Origin: Polaribacter butkevichii
GTDB taxonomy: Bacteria; Bacteroidota; Bacteroidia; Flavobacteriales; Flavobacteriaceae
NCBI RefSeq assembly: GCF_038024105.1
Contig: NZ_CP150661.1
Span: 1,507,001-1,571,000, forward strand
Direction: 5' to 3'
Length of the DNA stretch: 64,000 nucleotides
The position numbers and the translations under genes are program-made. The notes below the pieces were generated by a model. It made no database searches, was not told the DNA's origin, and saw only the letters and a list, made by a program, of their open reading frames with translations. Positions 1 to 8,839 of the stretch are shown here, one piece after another; the first letter of the stretch is position 1, and each line of letters begins with the position of its first letter.

Positions 1-2
1 AG

Positions 3-560
3 GGAAATGAACTAATTATAAGGTTTGATGAAATAATTGAACCAGAAATTTGTTTAACCGCACTTGGATCCGCCATTTCTTATATTGACTTACCTCTAAA
101 CACAAATAAATTAACTTTTATAAATGGAAATACAATTGATAAATATTCAATTGACATTAACGAACAAAAAATATCTGTAACGCACATCGAAAATAATTTT
201 ACAACTTCATTATACAATAAAACTTTTAGGATTCCTGAAAATTCATTTGCCTATGTTTGCGGAACTAATACAAATAACACAAATATTTATAAAGATTTTT
301 CAGCGATTATAGAACAAAATCCTGACTTCATAGAATTTGAATTTGACGGAGAAGGAAGAATTCCTTATCCTGAGACAACCGATGGAAATTGGGTCAATCA
401 CCCTTCTAAATATTATAAATACACAGAATCAGTCGAATTTAACAGTTTAGCTGACATATTGAATGATTATTCTTCACAGAATATCGAAGAAAATTCTGGA
501 GTTACAATTTCAATTTATAGTTGGAATAATATCAAATTTTATAGCTGGATTGAAAATTAA
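3..560 (+). CDS. Partial hypothetical cassette protein
   Basis: The reading frame is open from the window edge to TAA at 558-560, just before the first attC site, so its start lies to the left. The 185 visible residues have no membrane segment. A run near residues 105-125 is rich in acidic and aromatic residues (EFEFDGEGRIPYP). I do not recognise the family. Its position directly upstream of an attC site marks it as the gene of a cassette whose start is outside the window. Confidence 0.7.
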   Translation, partial: GNELIIRFDEIIEPEICLTALGSAISYIDLPLNTNKLTFINGNTIDKYSIDINEQKISVTHIENNFTTSLYNKTFRIPENSFAYVCGTNTNNTNIYKDFSAIIEQNPDFIEFEFDGEGRIPYPETTDGNWVNHPSKYYKYTESVEFNSLADILNDYSSQNIEENSGVTISIYSWNNIKFYSWIEN

Positions 561-572
561 AAAACTATGCCC

Positions 573-697
573 AACACCGTATAAACTTTATTGCTGGTTA
601 TAGCTCACTTGGGAAATTCCTTCGGAATTTCGCCGTTCGTGTTTTATTTAGTAAATTCACTGCTTAAACAACGCAACAAAGCTTATACAACAACGTT
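573..697 (+). repeat. attC-like site 1
   Basis: Runs from AAC of R'' to GTT of R'. Inner stem GTATAA with TTATAC; distal stem AAATTCC with GGAATTT closing on a triloop that reads GAA on the minus strand. The start of its own cassette is outside the window, so the arm match cannot be tested here. Confidence 0.85.
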
Positions 698-1193
698 GTA
701 AAAAACTACTGAATCGCGCCAGAAACAAATAATTTATTTTAAATTAACTTTTGGCTTTTAAGTTTGAAAACCTAAATGTTGGAGAATAAATTTTCAGAAA
801 TATGGAACACTTTCTCGCGAGTGAAAAATTCTCTAAATTGGAAAGTTTGAGAAATTTAATAAAAAAGTTTTACTCAAACGCTTGAGAACCCAAATTGCGG
901 AATTCTTACTCAACCTCTGAATTTATAAAGTTTGAGGAATTCAGTAAAACACTAAAAAAAGGTCTTGCAAAATTGGAGAATTTTAGTATTTAAAAAATAA
1001 TTTACTCAAACTCTGAAAACCAAAATTGCGGAAAAAAAATAAAAATGCTGGAATTCTTACTCAAACGATAAATTTGGAAATTTAGTAAAACACCAAAAAT
1101 CAGAATTGCTGAATTAATTCTGATAAAATAAAAATTGAATTAGTAGAAGCTGAAAAAAACCAAAACTATGGAAAAATTAAATACGCATTTTAC
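698..1193 (+). other. Non-coding cassette, family A, copy 1
   Basis: No convincing gene on either strand. It starts after CGTTGTAAAAAACTACTG and contains the CACTTTCTCGCGAGTG motif near 808-823, followed by degenerate repeats of ACTCAAAC...TTGCGGAATT. Near-identical copies lie at 14775-15269 and 28007-28513. The start arm GTTGTAAAA matches the end arm TTTTACAAC. Confidence 0.7.
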
Positions 1194-1319
1194 AACAACT
1201 TGTATAAAAAATTGCTACTTTTAGCTTAAACAAAGGCTGTTGCATTTTTGTAAACTTCTGAATTTCCGTTGGAAATTCCTCGTTCACAAAAATCGCAACT
1301 TTCCATACAAAAATACGTT
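1194..1319 (+). repeat. attC-like site 2
   Basis: R'' arm TTTTACAAC is the reverse complement of its cassette start GTTGTAAAA. Distal stem GAATTTCC with GGAAATTC; minus-strand loop AAC, one of five sites without a GNA-type loop. Confidence 0.85.
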
Positions 1320-1817
1320 GCAAAAAACTGGCTGAAAGTATAATTTTGGAACAAAAGTTATTTTAAAATATATTTTGTTTTACAAGTTAGAAAACTCAAA
1401 AGGCGGAAAAAAGTTTGAAAAAATTAGTTTCGGAACACTCTCTCGAGATTGGAAAATTCTGAAAGAATTTTATTAATAATTAGTGTTTCAGAACGTTGAA
1501 AAAGTTGATCAAATTTAACTAGTTTGAAAATTAGTAAAAACTTGAAACTTATTTACTGTTTGAAAAGATAATTAAGCAAAGTGTTGAATAAATGTTGGTG
1601 GAATTAACTCTCAAACACAATTTTAGAAAGGCTGAGAAATTTAGAGAACAAACAAAAAGGTTTACTCGCTTTCGGAATTAAATGCGCCTGAAAACACGAA
1701 AAAACTAAAATTGAGAAACTGAATAAATTGCGGAATTAAAATATTGTCGGAATTTACTCTCAAACTCAAAAAATAGAAATTGAAAACATAAAAACGAAAA
1801 TTAAACCCGCATTTTGC
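1320..1817 (+). other. Non-coding cassette, family B, copy 1
   Basis: Starts GTTGCAAAAAACTGGCTG and carries ACACTCTCTCGAGATT near 1435-1450, then degenerate ACTCAAAC-type repeats and many stop codons in all frames. A second copy lies at 20500-21003. Start arm GTTGCAAAA matches end arm TTTTGCAAC. Confidence 0.7.
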
Positions 1818-1942
1818 AACACCTTGTATAAAAAATTGCTTAATTTGGCTTAATCAAAGTTTGTTGCATTTTTGTAAACTTCTGAATTTCCGTTGGAAAT
1901 TCCTCGTTCACAAAACCGCAACTTTCCATACAAAACAACGTT
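1818..1942 (+). repeat. attC-like site 3
   Basis: R'' arm TTTTGCAAC matches the start GTTGCAAAA of its cassette. Distal stem GAATTTCC with GGAAATTC; minus-strand loop AAC. Confidence 0.85.
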
Positions 1943-1958
1943 GTACACAATACGAAAA

Positions 1959-2495
1959 ATGAAAATCAGGAATAAAATAATAATCTTAATTTTGACTTTT
2001 GGTTTATTTTCTTGCAAGTATTCTAATCAAGAAAAAGAAACTAAAAAATCAGCACCTGAATTTATTCATTCTGAAATAGGTTTTTCTCTACCAGATTCTT
2101 TGAAAATTATAAATGATTATGGCCAAATTTTCACAAAATCTCAAAAAGCTGAATTAAACAAAAATATTTCTGATTATGTAATAAATACTACAAAGGAAAT
2201 TATTATCGTAACTATAGACAGCATAAAGCCATACAAAGACATTCAAAAGTTCGCAACTGACTTAGGAAATGACTGGGGAATTGGAGCTCCAAAATGGAAC
2301 AATGGACTTACTATTGTTTTATGTAAACCTTGTAAAAAAATTGGAATAGCAACAGGAACTGGAACTGAACTGATTTTGACTGACGAAATTTGTAAAGAAG
2401 TAATTGAAAATACAATTATACCCGAATTTAAAAAAGGAAAATTTTATAACGGAATTAATAAAGGAGTAACTGAATTAATCACGAAATGGAAATAA
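1959..2495 (+). CDS. TPM-domain lipoprotein
   Basis: 178 residues from ATG at 1959. The frame stays open upstream to 1893, but that part would translate the attC site, so the inner ATG just inside the cassette is preferred. The N-terminus has a hydrophobic stretch ending LFSC, a lipobox, so it is probably a lipoprotein. Residues about 50-178 match the TPM domain (TPM_phosphatase, formerly DUF477): DYGQIFTKSQKAEL near the start, then DWGIG and the GIATGTGTE region. TPM domains are common in Bacteroidota envelope proteins; the exact function of this copy is unknown. It is the only gene of its cassette, whose arms are GTTGTACACA and TGTGTACAAC. Confidence 0.8.
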   Translation: MKIRNKIIILILTFGLFSCKYSNQEKETKKSAPEFIHSEIGFSLPDSLKIINDYGQIFTKSQKAELNKNISDYVINTTKEIIIVTIDSIKPYKDIQKFATDLGNDWGIGAPKWNNGLTIVLCKPCKKIGIATGTGTELILTDEICKEVIENTIIPEFKKGKFYNGINKGVTELITKWK

Positions 2496-2663
2496 AAGTA
2501 CTGTGTACAACAACGTGTAGTAAAAATTGCTAAATTAGTGCTTGACTAAAAGCTTTTGCATTTTTGCTCACTTCAATTTTCCTACGGAAAATAGCCGTTC
2601 ACAAAAACCGCAACTTTCATTACACGTATTCCAAGATCAAATCCTAATAAAATTTAGTTTTTT

Positions 2664-3656
2664 TTAAGCCATATGATTTTGAAGTACAACATAGGGCGTT
2701 CCTCTTTTAACAACCGCAAATGCTCTTGCTATTAGTTTATTTCTCACATTGTTTATCGCTAACATTTTATCTTTTCCTTCTGCTAATTTTTTTTGATAAT
2801 ATAACTTTAGTTCACTATCATGTTGTATAGCAGAAACACTTGCCATACTCAACAAACTTTTCATTTTTCTATCTCCTAAATAATGACACTGTTTTCGCCT
2901 ATGAATACTGGTTCCAGAGCTATGTTCAAAAGGTGCGGTTCCACAATAACTAGAGAACGATCGCCAGCTTTTAAACCTCGTAAAATTACCTGTATGATAA
3001 ATAAGTTGACAAGCAACAACAAAGCCAATTCCTCTCATGCTTCTAAGTAATTCGTAGTTTTTACTCATAGAAATATCGTCAAAAATTATTTCTTCAATTC
3101 TAATTTCTATTGCCTTGACTTGTTTTGTGAGATAGTCAATACTTCGTTTTAAACTGATACAACCTAAATCTGTTGTAGAGCTTGTTAAAAGTACTTTCAT
3201 CTCTTTTAAAGTACCTTTTAAACCTGAATTATTTCTAACCAACTGATCTCTTAAAGCTAACAATCTACCCAACTCTAAATGAGCGCTACTTTTAACAGTA
3301 CTTGGAGTTAATTCCTCCCGGTAAAGCCAACCATACCTAGCAATTACCTGAGCATCTAACTTATCAGTTTTTTCTTTTACAATGCCAGATGAACGTTTAA
3401 TTTTTAACGGACTCTCCTCTACGTAAATAACTTTTTTACTGTGTAAATAAAGTGCCAACTTTAAGGAATAATAACCGGTATTCTCAAAACAATAAAAAAC
3501 AGCACTCTCTTTTGTTGCTTTTAAAACCCATTTTATTAGGCTTTTGTAACCAGTTAAATCGTTCTTAAACTCTTTGTGTACTTGGGCATGATAACAATAA
3601 GCATCAATCGTCTTTTTTGACACATCAATTCCTACTACTTCTTGGTAATTTTTCAT
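2664..3656 (-). CDS. IS110-family DEDD transposase (element a, copy 1)
   Basis: 330 residues. N-terminal DEDD RuvC-like domain with D11 (GIDVSKK), E58 (FENTGYY), D98 and D101 (KTDKLDAQ). The C-terminal IS116/IS110/IS902 domain contains YCGTAPFEHSSGTSIH, where a serine of the SSGTS stretch is the expected nucleophile. Such recombinases act with a structured bridge RNA that pairs with target and donor DNA. The protein is full length, with no frameshift, and is identical in translation to the copy at 38988-39980, which suggests recent transposition. Confidence 0.95.
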   Translation of the reverse strand: MKNYQEVVGIDVSKKTIDAYCYHAQVHKEFKNDLTGYKSLIKWVLKATKESAVFYCFENTGYYSLKLALYLHSKKVIYVEESPLKIKRSSGIVKEKTDKLDAQVIARYGWLYREELTPSTVKSSAHLELGRLLALRDQLVRNNSGLKGTLKEMKVLLTSSTTDLGCISLKRSIDYLTKQVKAIEIRIEEIIFDDISMSKNYELLRSMRGIGFVVACQLIYHTGNFTRFKSWRSFSSYCGTAPFEHSSGTSIHRRKQCHYLGDRKMKSLLSMASVSAIQHDSELKLYYQKKLAEGKDKMLAINNVRNKLIARAFAVVKRGTPYVVLQNHMA

Positions 3657-3679
3657 ATTTTTACAATTAGAATGATTAA

Positions 3680-3825
3680 ATATGTTGCAAAAACTACTTC
3701 CTTTATCGGGGTTTTATACGCCTGGTATTCCAAATGGTTCTTTGCAACTTTATAGAAACAGAGGACTCGTACGTGTAAGGGACCTTCAAATCTAAAACAC
3801 GTTATAGTTCTCCTCTGTTACTACA
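3680..3825 (-). ncRNA. Putative bridge RNA of IS110 element a, copy 1
   Basis: Two hairpins lie upstream of the transposase. Hairpin 3758-3818 (stem ACAGAGGA with TCCTCTGT) comes first in transcript order and holds AACACGTT (3796-3803), the same as the attC right flank, and ACGTGTAA (3771-3778), complementary to the left flank TTACAC. Hairpin 3684-3748 (stem GTTGCAAA with TTTGCAAC) holds GTATTCCAA (3725-3733), identical to the left tip of the element, and CTTTA, complementary to the right tip. This matches the target-loop then donor-loop order of IS110 bridge RNAs. It is a prediction from sequence only. Confidence 0.75.
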
Positions 3826-3955
3826 TAAAGATATTTAATACAAACTAAAGAAACACGTTGCCACCAATTAAAAAAACTCAACAAAACCAACATATTGACA
3901 AGAATGTCGTAAAAATGTCGCAAATAAACCGTTATCAAAATGATAGATTCATAAG

Positions 3956-3963
3956 TAGTTTTG
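3956..3963 (+). promoter_or_regulatory. Possible -7 box for the XRE/DUF4870 gene
   Basis: TAGTTTTG fits the Bacteroidota TAnnTTTG box and lies 26 bases before ATG 3989. No clear -33 TTG is seen at the right distance. Upstream, ATGTCGTAAAAATGTCGC at about 3903-3920 contains a direct repeat that could be an operator for the encoded regulator. Confidence 0.35.
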
Positions 3964-3988
3964 TAGAAATAATAAAACACAAATAACT

Positions 3989-4552
3989 ATGAATGGAATC
4001 GGAAAAAAAATTAGAGAAATAAGAAAGAAAAAAGGACTTTCTCAAGAGGAATTAGCTGAATCTGCAAAATTGAACTTAAGAACAATTCAACGGATTGAAA
4101 ACAACGAAAGTGAACCTCGTGGAAAAACCCTGAATTTAATTTGTGAGGTTCTTGACATAAACGCAGAAGATATTTTAGATTATGGTAAACAACCTGATAA
4201 AAGCTATCTAACAATTTTTCATCTTTCTGTAATAGTCTTTTTAGCAATTCCTGTTGGAAACATAATTGTTCCTTTGATTTTATGGATGAATAAAAAAGAT
4301 AAAATTGTTGGACTAAAAGAAATCGGAGCAAACCTTTTGAATTATCAAATTCTATGGTCGATTATTACATTTTTAAGTATAACTGGGTTCGCTTTTTCGA
4401 AAATTATGCATTATGGTTATTATCCTTTTCTTTTTTATATTTTTATCGGACTTTATGCTTTGAATATAATATTACCGATAACTTTTGCAATTAAAACGAG
4501 CAAAGGAAAAACAGAGAATTTATATCCGAATATAATTAAACTGATAAAATAA
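3989..4552 (+). CDS. XRE-type regulator with DUF4870 membrane domain
   Basis: 187 residues. Residues about 5-62 form an XRE helix-turn-helix (IREIRKKKGLSQEELAESAKLNLRTIQRIEN). The rest has three to four membrane segments with the DUF4870 pattern NIIVPLILWMNKKDK. The fusion suggests a membrane-anchored DNA-binding protein; what it senses is unknown. It is the sole gene of a cassette with arms GTTGCCACC and GGTGGCAAC. The cassette start was separated from its left neighbour by the IS110 insertion. Confidence 0.8.
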   Translation: MNGIGKKIREIRKKKGLSQEELAESAKLNLRTIQRIENNESEPRGKTLNLICEVLDINAEDILDYGKQPDKSYLTIFHLSVIVFLAIPVGNIIVPLILWMNKKDKIVGLKEIGANLLNYQILWSIITFLSITGFAFSKIMHYGYYPFLFYIFIGLYALNIILPITFAIKTSKGKTENLYPNIIKLIK

Positions 4553-4560
4553 CTGGTGGC

Positions 4561-4687
4561 AACACCGTGTATAATTAATTGCTTTGGCAAGTGCTTATTT
4601 GGAAAATTCCTTCGGAATTTTCTCGGGTTCGTATTTGTTTATTAAATTAGTTGCTTAACCACGCAACTAACCATACACAACAACGTT
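4561..4687 (+). repeat. attC-like site 5
   Basis: R'' arm GGTGGCAAC matches cassette start GTTGCCACC. Distal stem AAAATTCC with GGAATTTT; minus-strand loop GAA. Confidence 0.88.
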
Positions 4688-5137
4688 GCCAAAAATTGTC
4701 CAGAACCACTCAAACCGTTGGAAAAAAAACAATAAAACTCTTGAAGTTTAAAATGTTAGACACTCTCTCGCGAGTCAAAAATTTAGTTTTTAATAAAAAT
4801 TAAAAAGGGTGAAAATATAGAGATTCTTAAAACAAAGTTTGTGGAATTTTTACTCAAACTTAAAATTTAAAAGGCGGAGAAATCTCGCTTTTTAAGAATA
4901 AAAGAAACCACTCAAATGTTGAATTTCCAATTATTGCGGAATGAAAATCTTTGCGGAACTTTCACTCAAACGCAAAATTTAAAAATTAGGAAAGATCTTG
5001 TAAGTCAAAACATGAAAAAAACACTCAAATGTTGAATTACCAATATTGCGGAATTGAAAATGTTGGCGGAATTGTCACTCGAACGCTAAATCTTGAAAAT
5101 AATAACCAAAATCGGAAAACAAAATACAACTTTAGGC
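4688..5137 (+). other. Non-coding cassette, family D, copy 1
   Basis: First of three tandem, nearly identical cassettes with a 577-bp period. Starts GTTGCCAAAAATTGTCC, contains GACACTCTCTCGCGAGTC at about 4760-4777, then six degenerate units starting CACTCAAA and ending GCGGAATT. No supported ORF. Confidence 0.7.
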
Positions 5138-5264
5138 AACAACGTGTAAAAAAAATTGCTTAATTTTAGCTTAATAAAAATTAGTGGCTTTTTTATAAAC
5201 TTCTATTTTCCTTCGGAAAATAGCCGTTCACTTTAATCGCAACTTTTCATAACACAAATACGTT
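5138..5264 (+). repeat. attC-like site 6
   Basis: R'' arm AGGCAAC pairs with cassette start GTTGCC and then diverges by one base. Distal stem TATTTTCC with GGAAAATA; minus-strand loop GAA. Confidence 0.85.
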
Positions 5265-5714
5265 GCCAAAAATTGTCCAGAACCACTCAAACCGTTGGAA
5301 AAAAAACAATAAAACTCTTGGATTTTAAAATGCTAGACACTCTCTCGCGAGTCAAAAATTTAGTTTTTTATAAAAATTAAAAAGGGTGAAAATATAGAGA
5401 TTCTTAAAACAAAGTTTGTGGAATTTTTACTCAAACTTAAAATTTAAAAGGCGGAGAAATCTCGCTTTTTAAGAATAAAAGAAACCACTCAAATGTTGAA
5501 TTTCCAATTATTGCGGAATGAAAATCTTTGCGGAACTTTCACTCAAACGCAAAATTTAAAAATTAGGAAAGATCTTGTAAGTCAAAACATGAAAAAAACA
5601 CTCAAATGTTGAATTACCAATATTGCGGAATTGAAAATGTTGGCGGAATTGTCACTCGAACGCTAAATCTTGAAAATAATAACCAAAATCGGAAAACAAA
5701 AAACAACTTTAGGC
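5265..5714 (+). other. Non-coding cassette, family D, copy 2
   Basis: Almost identical to the copy at 4688-5137, including the CACTCTCTCGCGAGT motif and all CACTCAAA units. Either tandem duplication or repeated capture of the same cassette explains it. Confidence 0.7.
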
Positions 5715-5841
5715 AACAACGTGTAAAAAAAATTGCTTAATTTTAGCTTAATAAAAATTAGTGGCTTTTTTATAAACTTCTATTTTCCTTCGGAAAATAG
5801 CCGTTCACTTTAATCGCAACTTTTCATAACACAAATACGTT
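5715..5841 (+). repeat. attC-like site 7
   Basis: Near-duplicate of site 6: arm AGGCAAC, distal stem TATTTTCC with GGAAAATA, minus-strand loop GAA. Confidence 0.85.
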
Positions 5842-6292
5842 GCCAAAAATTGTCCAGAACCACTCAAACCGTTGGAAAAAAAACAATAAAACTCTTGAAT
5901 TTTAAAATGTTAGACACTCTCTCGCGAGTCAAAAATTTAGTTTTTTATAAAAATTAAAAAGCTTAAAAATATAGAGATTCTTAAAACAAAGTTTGTGGAA
6001 TTTTTACTCAAACTTAAAATTTAAAAAAGGCGGAGAAATCTCGTTTTTTAAGAATAAAAGAAACCACTCAAATGTTGAATTTCCAATTATTTCGGAGTGA
6101 AAATCTTGGCGGAATTATCACTCAAACGTAAAATTTGAAAATTAGGAAAGATCTCGTAAGTCAAAACATGAAAAACACTCAATTGTTGAATTCCAAATAT
6201 TGCGGAATTAAAAATATTGGCGAAATTATCTCTTGAACGCTAAATCTCGAAAATAATAACCAAAATAGGAAAAACAAAAAACAACTTTAGGC
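5842..6292 (+). other. Non-coding cassette, family D, copy 3
   Basis: Third tandem copy (578 bp period), slightly more diverged than copies 1 and 2, but with the GACACTCTCTCGCGAGTC motif and the CACTCAAA units retained. No supported ORF. Confidence 0.7.
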
Positions 6293-6419
6293 AACACCGT
6301 GTAAAAAAAATTGCTTAATTTTAGCTTAATAAAAATTAGTCGCATTTATATAAACTTCTATTTTCCTTCGGAAAATAGCCGTTCATTTTAATCGCAACTT
6401 TTCATAACACAACAACGTT
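6293..6419 (+). repeat. attC-like site 8
   Basis: Arm AGGCAAC; inner stem variant GTGTAA with TAACAC; distal stem TATTTTCC with GGAAAATA; minus-strand loop GAA. Confidence 0.85.
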
Positions 6420-6428
6420 GTAGCCAAT

Positions 6429-7601
6429 ATGAAAAAAATAAATCCGAATGAATTATTGAAAATAGGGATTGTATTATTGATTTTTAGTGTTTTATCATCT
6501 TGTAAAATGTCAAGATTCATTTTTTATGGAAAAGCAGACATTGATGATTATAAAATTTTCAAAACACGAAATATAGAAAATTCAAACAAGCAATTTTTCT
6601 TTAAAAAATCAAAAGAGATTATTCCATTTGACACTTTAGAATACTCAATAAAAGACGGCGATAAAAAATACGATTTTAAAAAAACATTTGAGGAGATTTT
6701 AAAAGAAAACGAAACCACATCTTTTATTGTAATTAGGAATGACTCTTTAATACTCGAAAAATACTTTAATGATTATTCAAAAGCTACTTTAGTAAATTCA
6801 TTTTCAACAAGTAAATCAATTTTATCACTATTAATTGGTATTGCAATTGATGATGGATATATAAAATCAGTAGAAGAACCTATAACCAACTACATTCCAG
6901 AGTTTAAAAAAGATGGATTTGATAAAATTAAAATAAGGAACTTACTTCAAATGACTTCGGGAATAAAATTCAAGGAAATATATGGTCCTTTTACTGACGC
7001 CGCAAATTTATACTATGGAAGAAATATTATTCGTGAATTAGGAAAACTTGAAATTCTATACTCGCCAGACACAAAGTTTAATTACAGTAGTGGAGATTCT
7101 CAAATAATGGGATTAGTCTTATCAAGAGCATTAAAAGATATCAGTCTTTCAGAATACCTTTCAAATAAAGTTTGGAAACCATTAGAGATGGAATTTACTG
7201 CTAACTGGAGTCTTGATGATAAAGGTTTAGAAAGAGCTTTTTGTTGTATCAACGCAACTGCGATAGATTTTGCAAAAATAGGCAGACTATATTTAAATAA
7301 AGGTTCTTGGAATGAGAATCAAATTGTATCAGAAAAATGGATTGAACAAACCACAAAGTACGATGAAAGTAAAAAAATAAACCCAGAAAAGTATTATTAC
7401 AATTACAATTGGTACATAAATCCAAATGGAACCTATTATACTCAAGGCTACAAAGGTCAACACATTTATATTGATTCAAAAAATCAATTAATAATTGTAA
7501 GACTTGGAAAAGATTTTGGAAAAATGGAATGGGCAACATTTTTTCAAGAATTATCAAATAAATATGAAATAAATACTGGCTACAACAATGGCTATAAGTA
7601 A
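6429..7601 (+). CDS. Serine beta-lactamase-like hydrolase, lipoprotein
   Basis: 390 residues. The N-terminal hydrophobic segment ends LSSC (lipobox), so it is probably anchored in the envelope. The beta-lactamase/transpeptidase-like domain (PF00144 type) shows S126-T-S-K129 as the SxxK nucleophile motif and a YSS triad at about residue 215 in place of the usual YxN. The KTG-like third motif is replaced by GYKGQH, as in many family members. Likely a peptidase, esterase or amidase; substrate unknown and not evidence of antibiotic resistance. The last codons run into the next attC site, which supplies the stop TAA. Cassette arms GTTGTAGCCA and TGGCTACAAC. Confidence 0.85.
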   Translation: MKKINPNELLKIGIVLLIFSVLSSCKMSRFIFYGKADIDDYKIFKTRNIENSNKQFFFKKSKEIIPFDTLEYSIKDGDKKYDFKKTFEEILKENETTSFIVIRNDSLILEKYFNDYSKATLVNSFSTSKSILSLLIGIAIDDGYIKSVEEPITNYIPEFKKDGFDKIKIRNLLQMTSGIKFKEIYGPFTDAANLYYGRNIIRELGKLEILYSPDTKFNYSSGDSQIMGLVLSRALKDISLSEYLSNKVWKPLEMEFTANWSLDDKGLERAFCCINATAIDFAKIGRLYLNKGSWNENQIVSEKWIEQTTKYDESKKINPEKYYYNYNWYINPNGTYYTQGYKGQHIYIDSKNQLIIVRLGKDFGKMEWATFFQELSNKYEINTGYNNGYK

Positions 7602-7706
7602 TTGCTTGTTCTCGCCTACTTACGAAAATCCTCGCGAATTTTCAGTTTTGTGAATACTTGCAAAGTTAATCACTAAACCACGCAACTACTCATAGCCGAG
7701 ACCGTT
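7584..7706 (+). repeat. attC-like site 9 (variant inner stem)
   Basis: Arm TGGCTACAAC matches cassette start GTTGTAGCCA. The inner stem is GGCTATAAG with CTCATAGCC instead of GTATAA/TTATAC, a compensated change. Distal stem GAAAAT with ATTTTC and one mismatch; minus-strand loop GCGA. It overlaps the end of the serine hydrolase gene. Confidence 0.82.
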
Positions 7707-8072
7707 GCAAGTAATTGGCGGAAACCACTCAGACACTTGAATTTTGCGGTTCAAAACTCTTGAATTTAAAAACGGAAAAAAACTAGACACTCTCTCGCTC
7801 GGCAAAATTTGTAAAATTGGAGAGTTTTAGAAATTTAATCAAAATCAATTTACTCAAACCTTGAAAACCTAAAATTGCGGAATTTAGCAAAATGCTGGAA
7901 TTTCACTCAAACCCTGAATTTAATAAGTTTGCGGAATTTAGCAAAACACGAAAAATCTAGAGCGCGAAATTCACTCAAACCTTGAATGACAAACTTGGCG
8001 GAATTACCACTCAAACGTTGAATTTTGAAAAATTGAAAAAGTGCTACAAACTGAAAAAAACCAACTACTTGC
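7707..8072 (+). other. Non-coding cassette, family C, copy 1
   Basis: Starts GTTGCAAGTAATTGGCGG, contains ACACTCTCTCGCTCGGC, then four ACTCAAAC...GCGGAATT units. Second copy at 37781-38148; its first 25 bases also start the TPR cassette at 22736. No supported ORF. Confidence 0.7.
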
Positions 8073-8199
8073 AACACCGTTTATAAAAAATTGCTAAATT
8101 GTGCCTCATCAAAACTAGTCGCGTTTTTGTAAACCCCTATTTTCCTGCGGAAAATAGCCGTTCACTTTTAAACGCAACTTTCCCATAAACAACAACGTT
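8073..8199 (+). repeat. attC-like site 10
   Basis: Arm ACTACTTGCAAC matches cassette start GTTGCAAGTA. Distal stem TATTTTCC with GGAAAATA; minus-strand loop GCA. Confidence 0.88.
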
Positions 8200-8249
8200 G
8201 TGCGTCATTACCAAGCAAAACGGCTGAATTGAAGAATTAACTATTGAAA

Positions 8250-8825
8250 ATGAAAAAAAACTTAATAATATTATTTGTTTTAGCAACCACTATATCTTGT
8301 GGAATAAAAACATTTAAATTGAAAAATGGTTATTCAAGAGCAGCAATAAACGAAAAAGTTTACAAGAATAAAAAACATTTTGAAAAAGGTGTTTTAAAAG
8401 ATATTGATACTCAAATAATCTACGAAGAATATAATACGACTTTTTATTCTGGAGATAAACCTATTAATGTTTTAGCTAGAAAAAATTATGAAAACCCTCA
8501 CACTTCATATGAAGTTTATAAGTTTTATGAGAATGGAAATTTTAATTTATTTATTCTAAACAGAGAAAATTCTGAATTGAAAAGCAATATGTTTGACCCT
8601 GAATTTACAGGTTGGCGTGGAGTTTTATATTCTAAAAATGGTGAAATAAAAGGAGATTTAATAACTCAAGTTTCTGGAATGGGTAATGTAGGAATAATAA
8701 AACAAACTTTTGAATTTAGAGGAGACTCGCTATTAATAAATAGAAAAGGAAATTCATTTGGAAAAAGAATTTATATTAAAAGAAAAATACCAATTGAATT
8801 ATTGAAAAATAACGCTGAATGGTAA
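8250..8825 (+). CDS. Hypothetical lipoprotein
   Basis: 191 residues from ATG 8250; a TTG six bases upstream is possible but adds only two residues. Signal segment ends TTISC, a lipobox. The remaining residues are hydrophilic with several short beta-prone stretches, such as TQIIYEEYNTTFYSG and YENGNFNLFIL, reminiscent of toxin_YwqK-like or MORN-like lipoproteins but without clear repeats. I do not assign a family. Sole gene of its cassette (arms GTTGTGCG and CGCACAAC). Confidence 0.7.
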   Translation: MKKNLIILFVLATTISCGIKTFKLKNGYSRAAINEKVYKNKKHFEKGVLKDIDTQIIYEEYNTTFYSGDKPINVLARKNYENPHTSYEVYKFYENGNFNLFILNRENSELKSNMFDPEFTGWRGVLYSKNGEIKGDLITQVSGMGNVGIIKQTFEFRGDSLLINRKGNSFGKRIYIKRKIPIELLKNNAEW

Positions 8826-8839
8826 AAAAACGAACGCAC

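Larger units (their letters stand above)
2626..3850 (-). mobile_element. IS110-family insertion (element a), copy 1
   Basis: 1225 bp, left tip GTATTCCAAG, right tip ACTAAAG, no obvious inverted repeats or target duplication, as usual for IS110. It carries one DEDD transposase on the minus strand, about 190 bp of non-coding DNA upstream of it and only about 38 bp downstream. This is the IS110-group layout with bridge RNA upstream of the recombinase. A nearly identical copy lies at 38950-40174; I noticed one base difference (3724 versus 40048). Both sit at the same place in attC-like sites. Confidence 0.9.
2509..3859 (+). repeat. attC-like site 4, interrupted by an IS110-family element
   Basis: R'' arm TGTGTACAAC matches its cassette start at 1940. 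The left part runs to TTACAC at 2620-2625; the right part resumes at 3851 with AAACACGTTG. Restoring the join gives the end seen in uninterrupted site 15. Distal loop on the minus strand is GTA. Confidence 0.85.

Noticed and set aside
3792-3980. Short minus-strand ORF upstream of the XRE gene
   Set aside because: It covers the IS110 end, the attC remnant and the likely promoter of the XRE gene; no protein features.
6429-7601. Beta-lactam resistance gene
   Set aside because: Only the SxxK motif is canonical; the family is broad (esterases, peptidases), so resistance is not supported.
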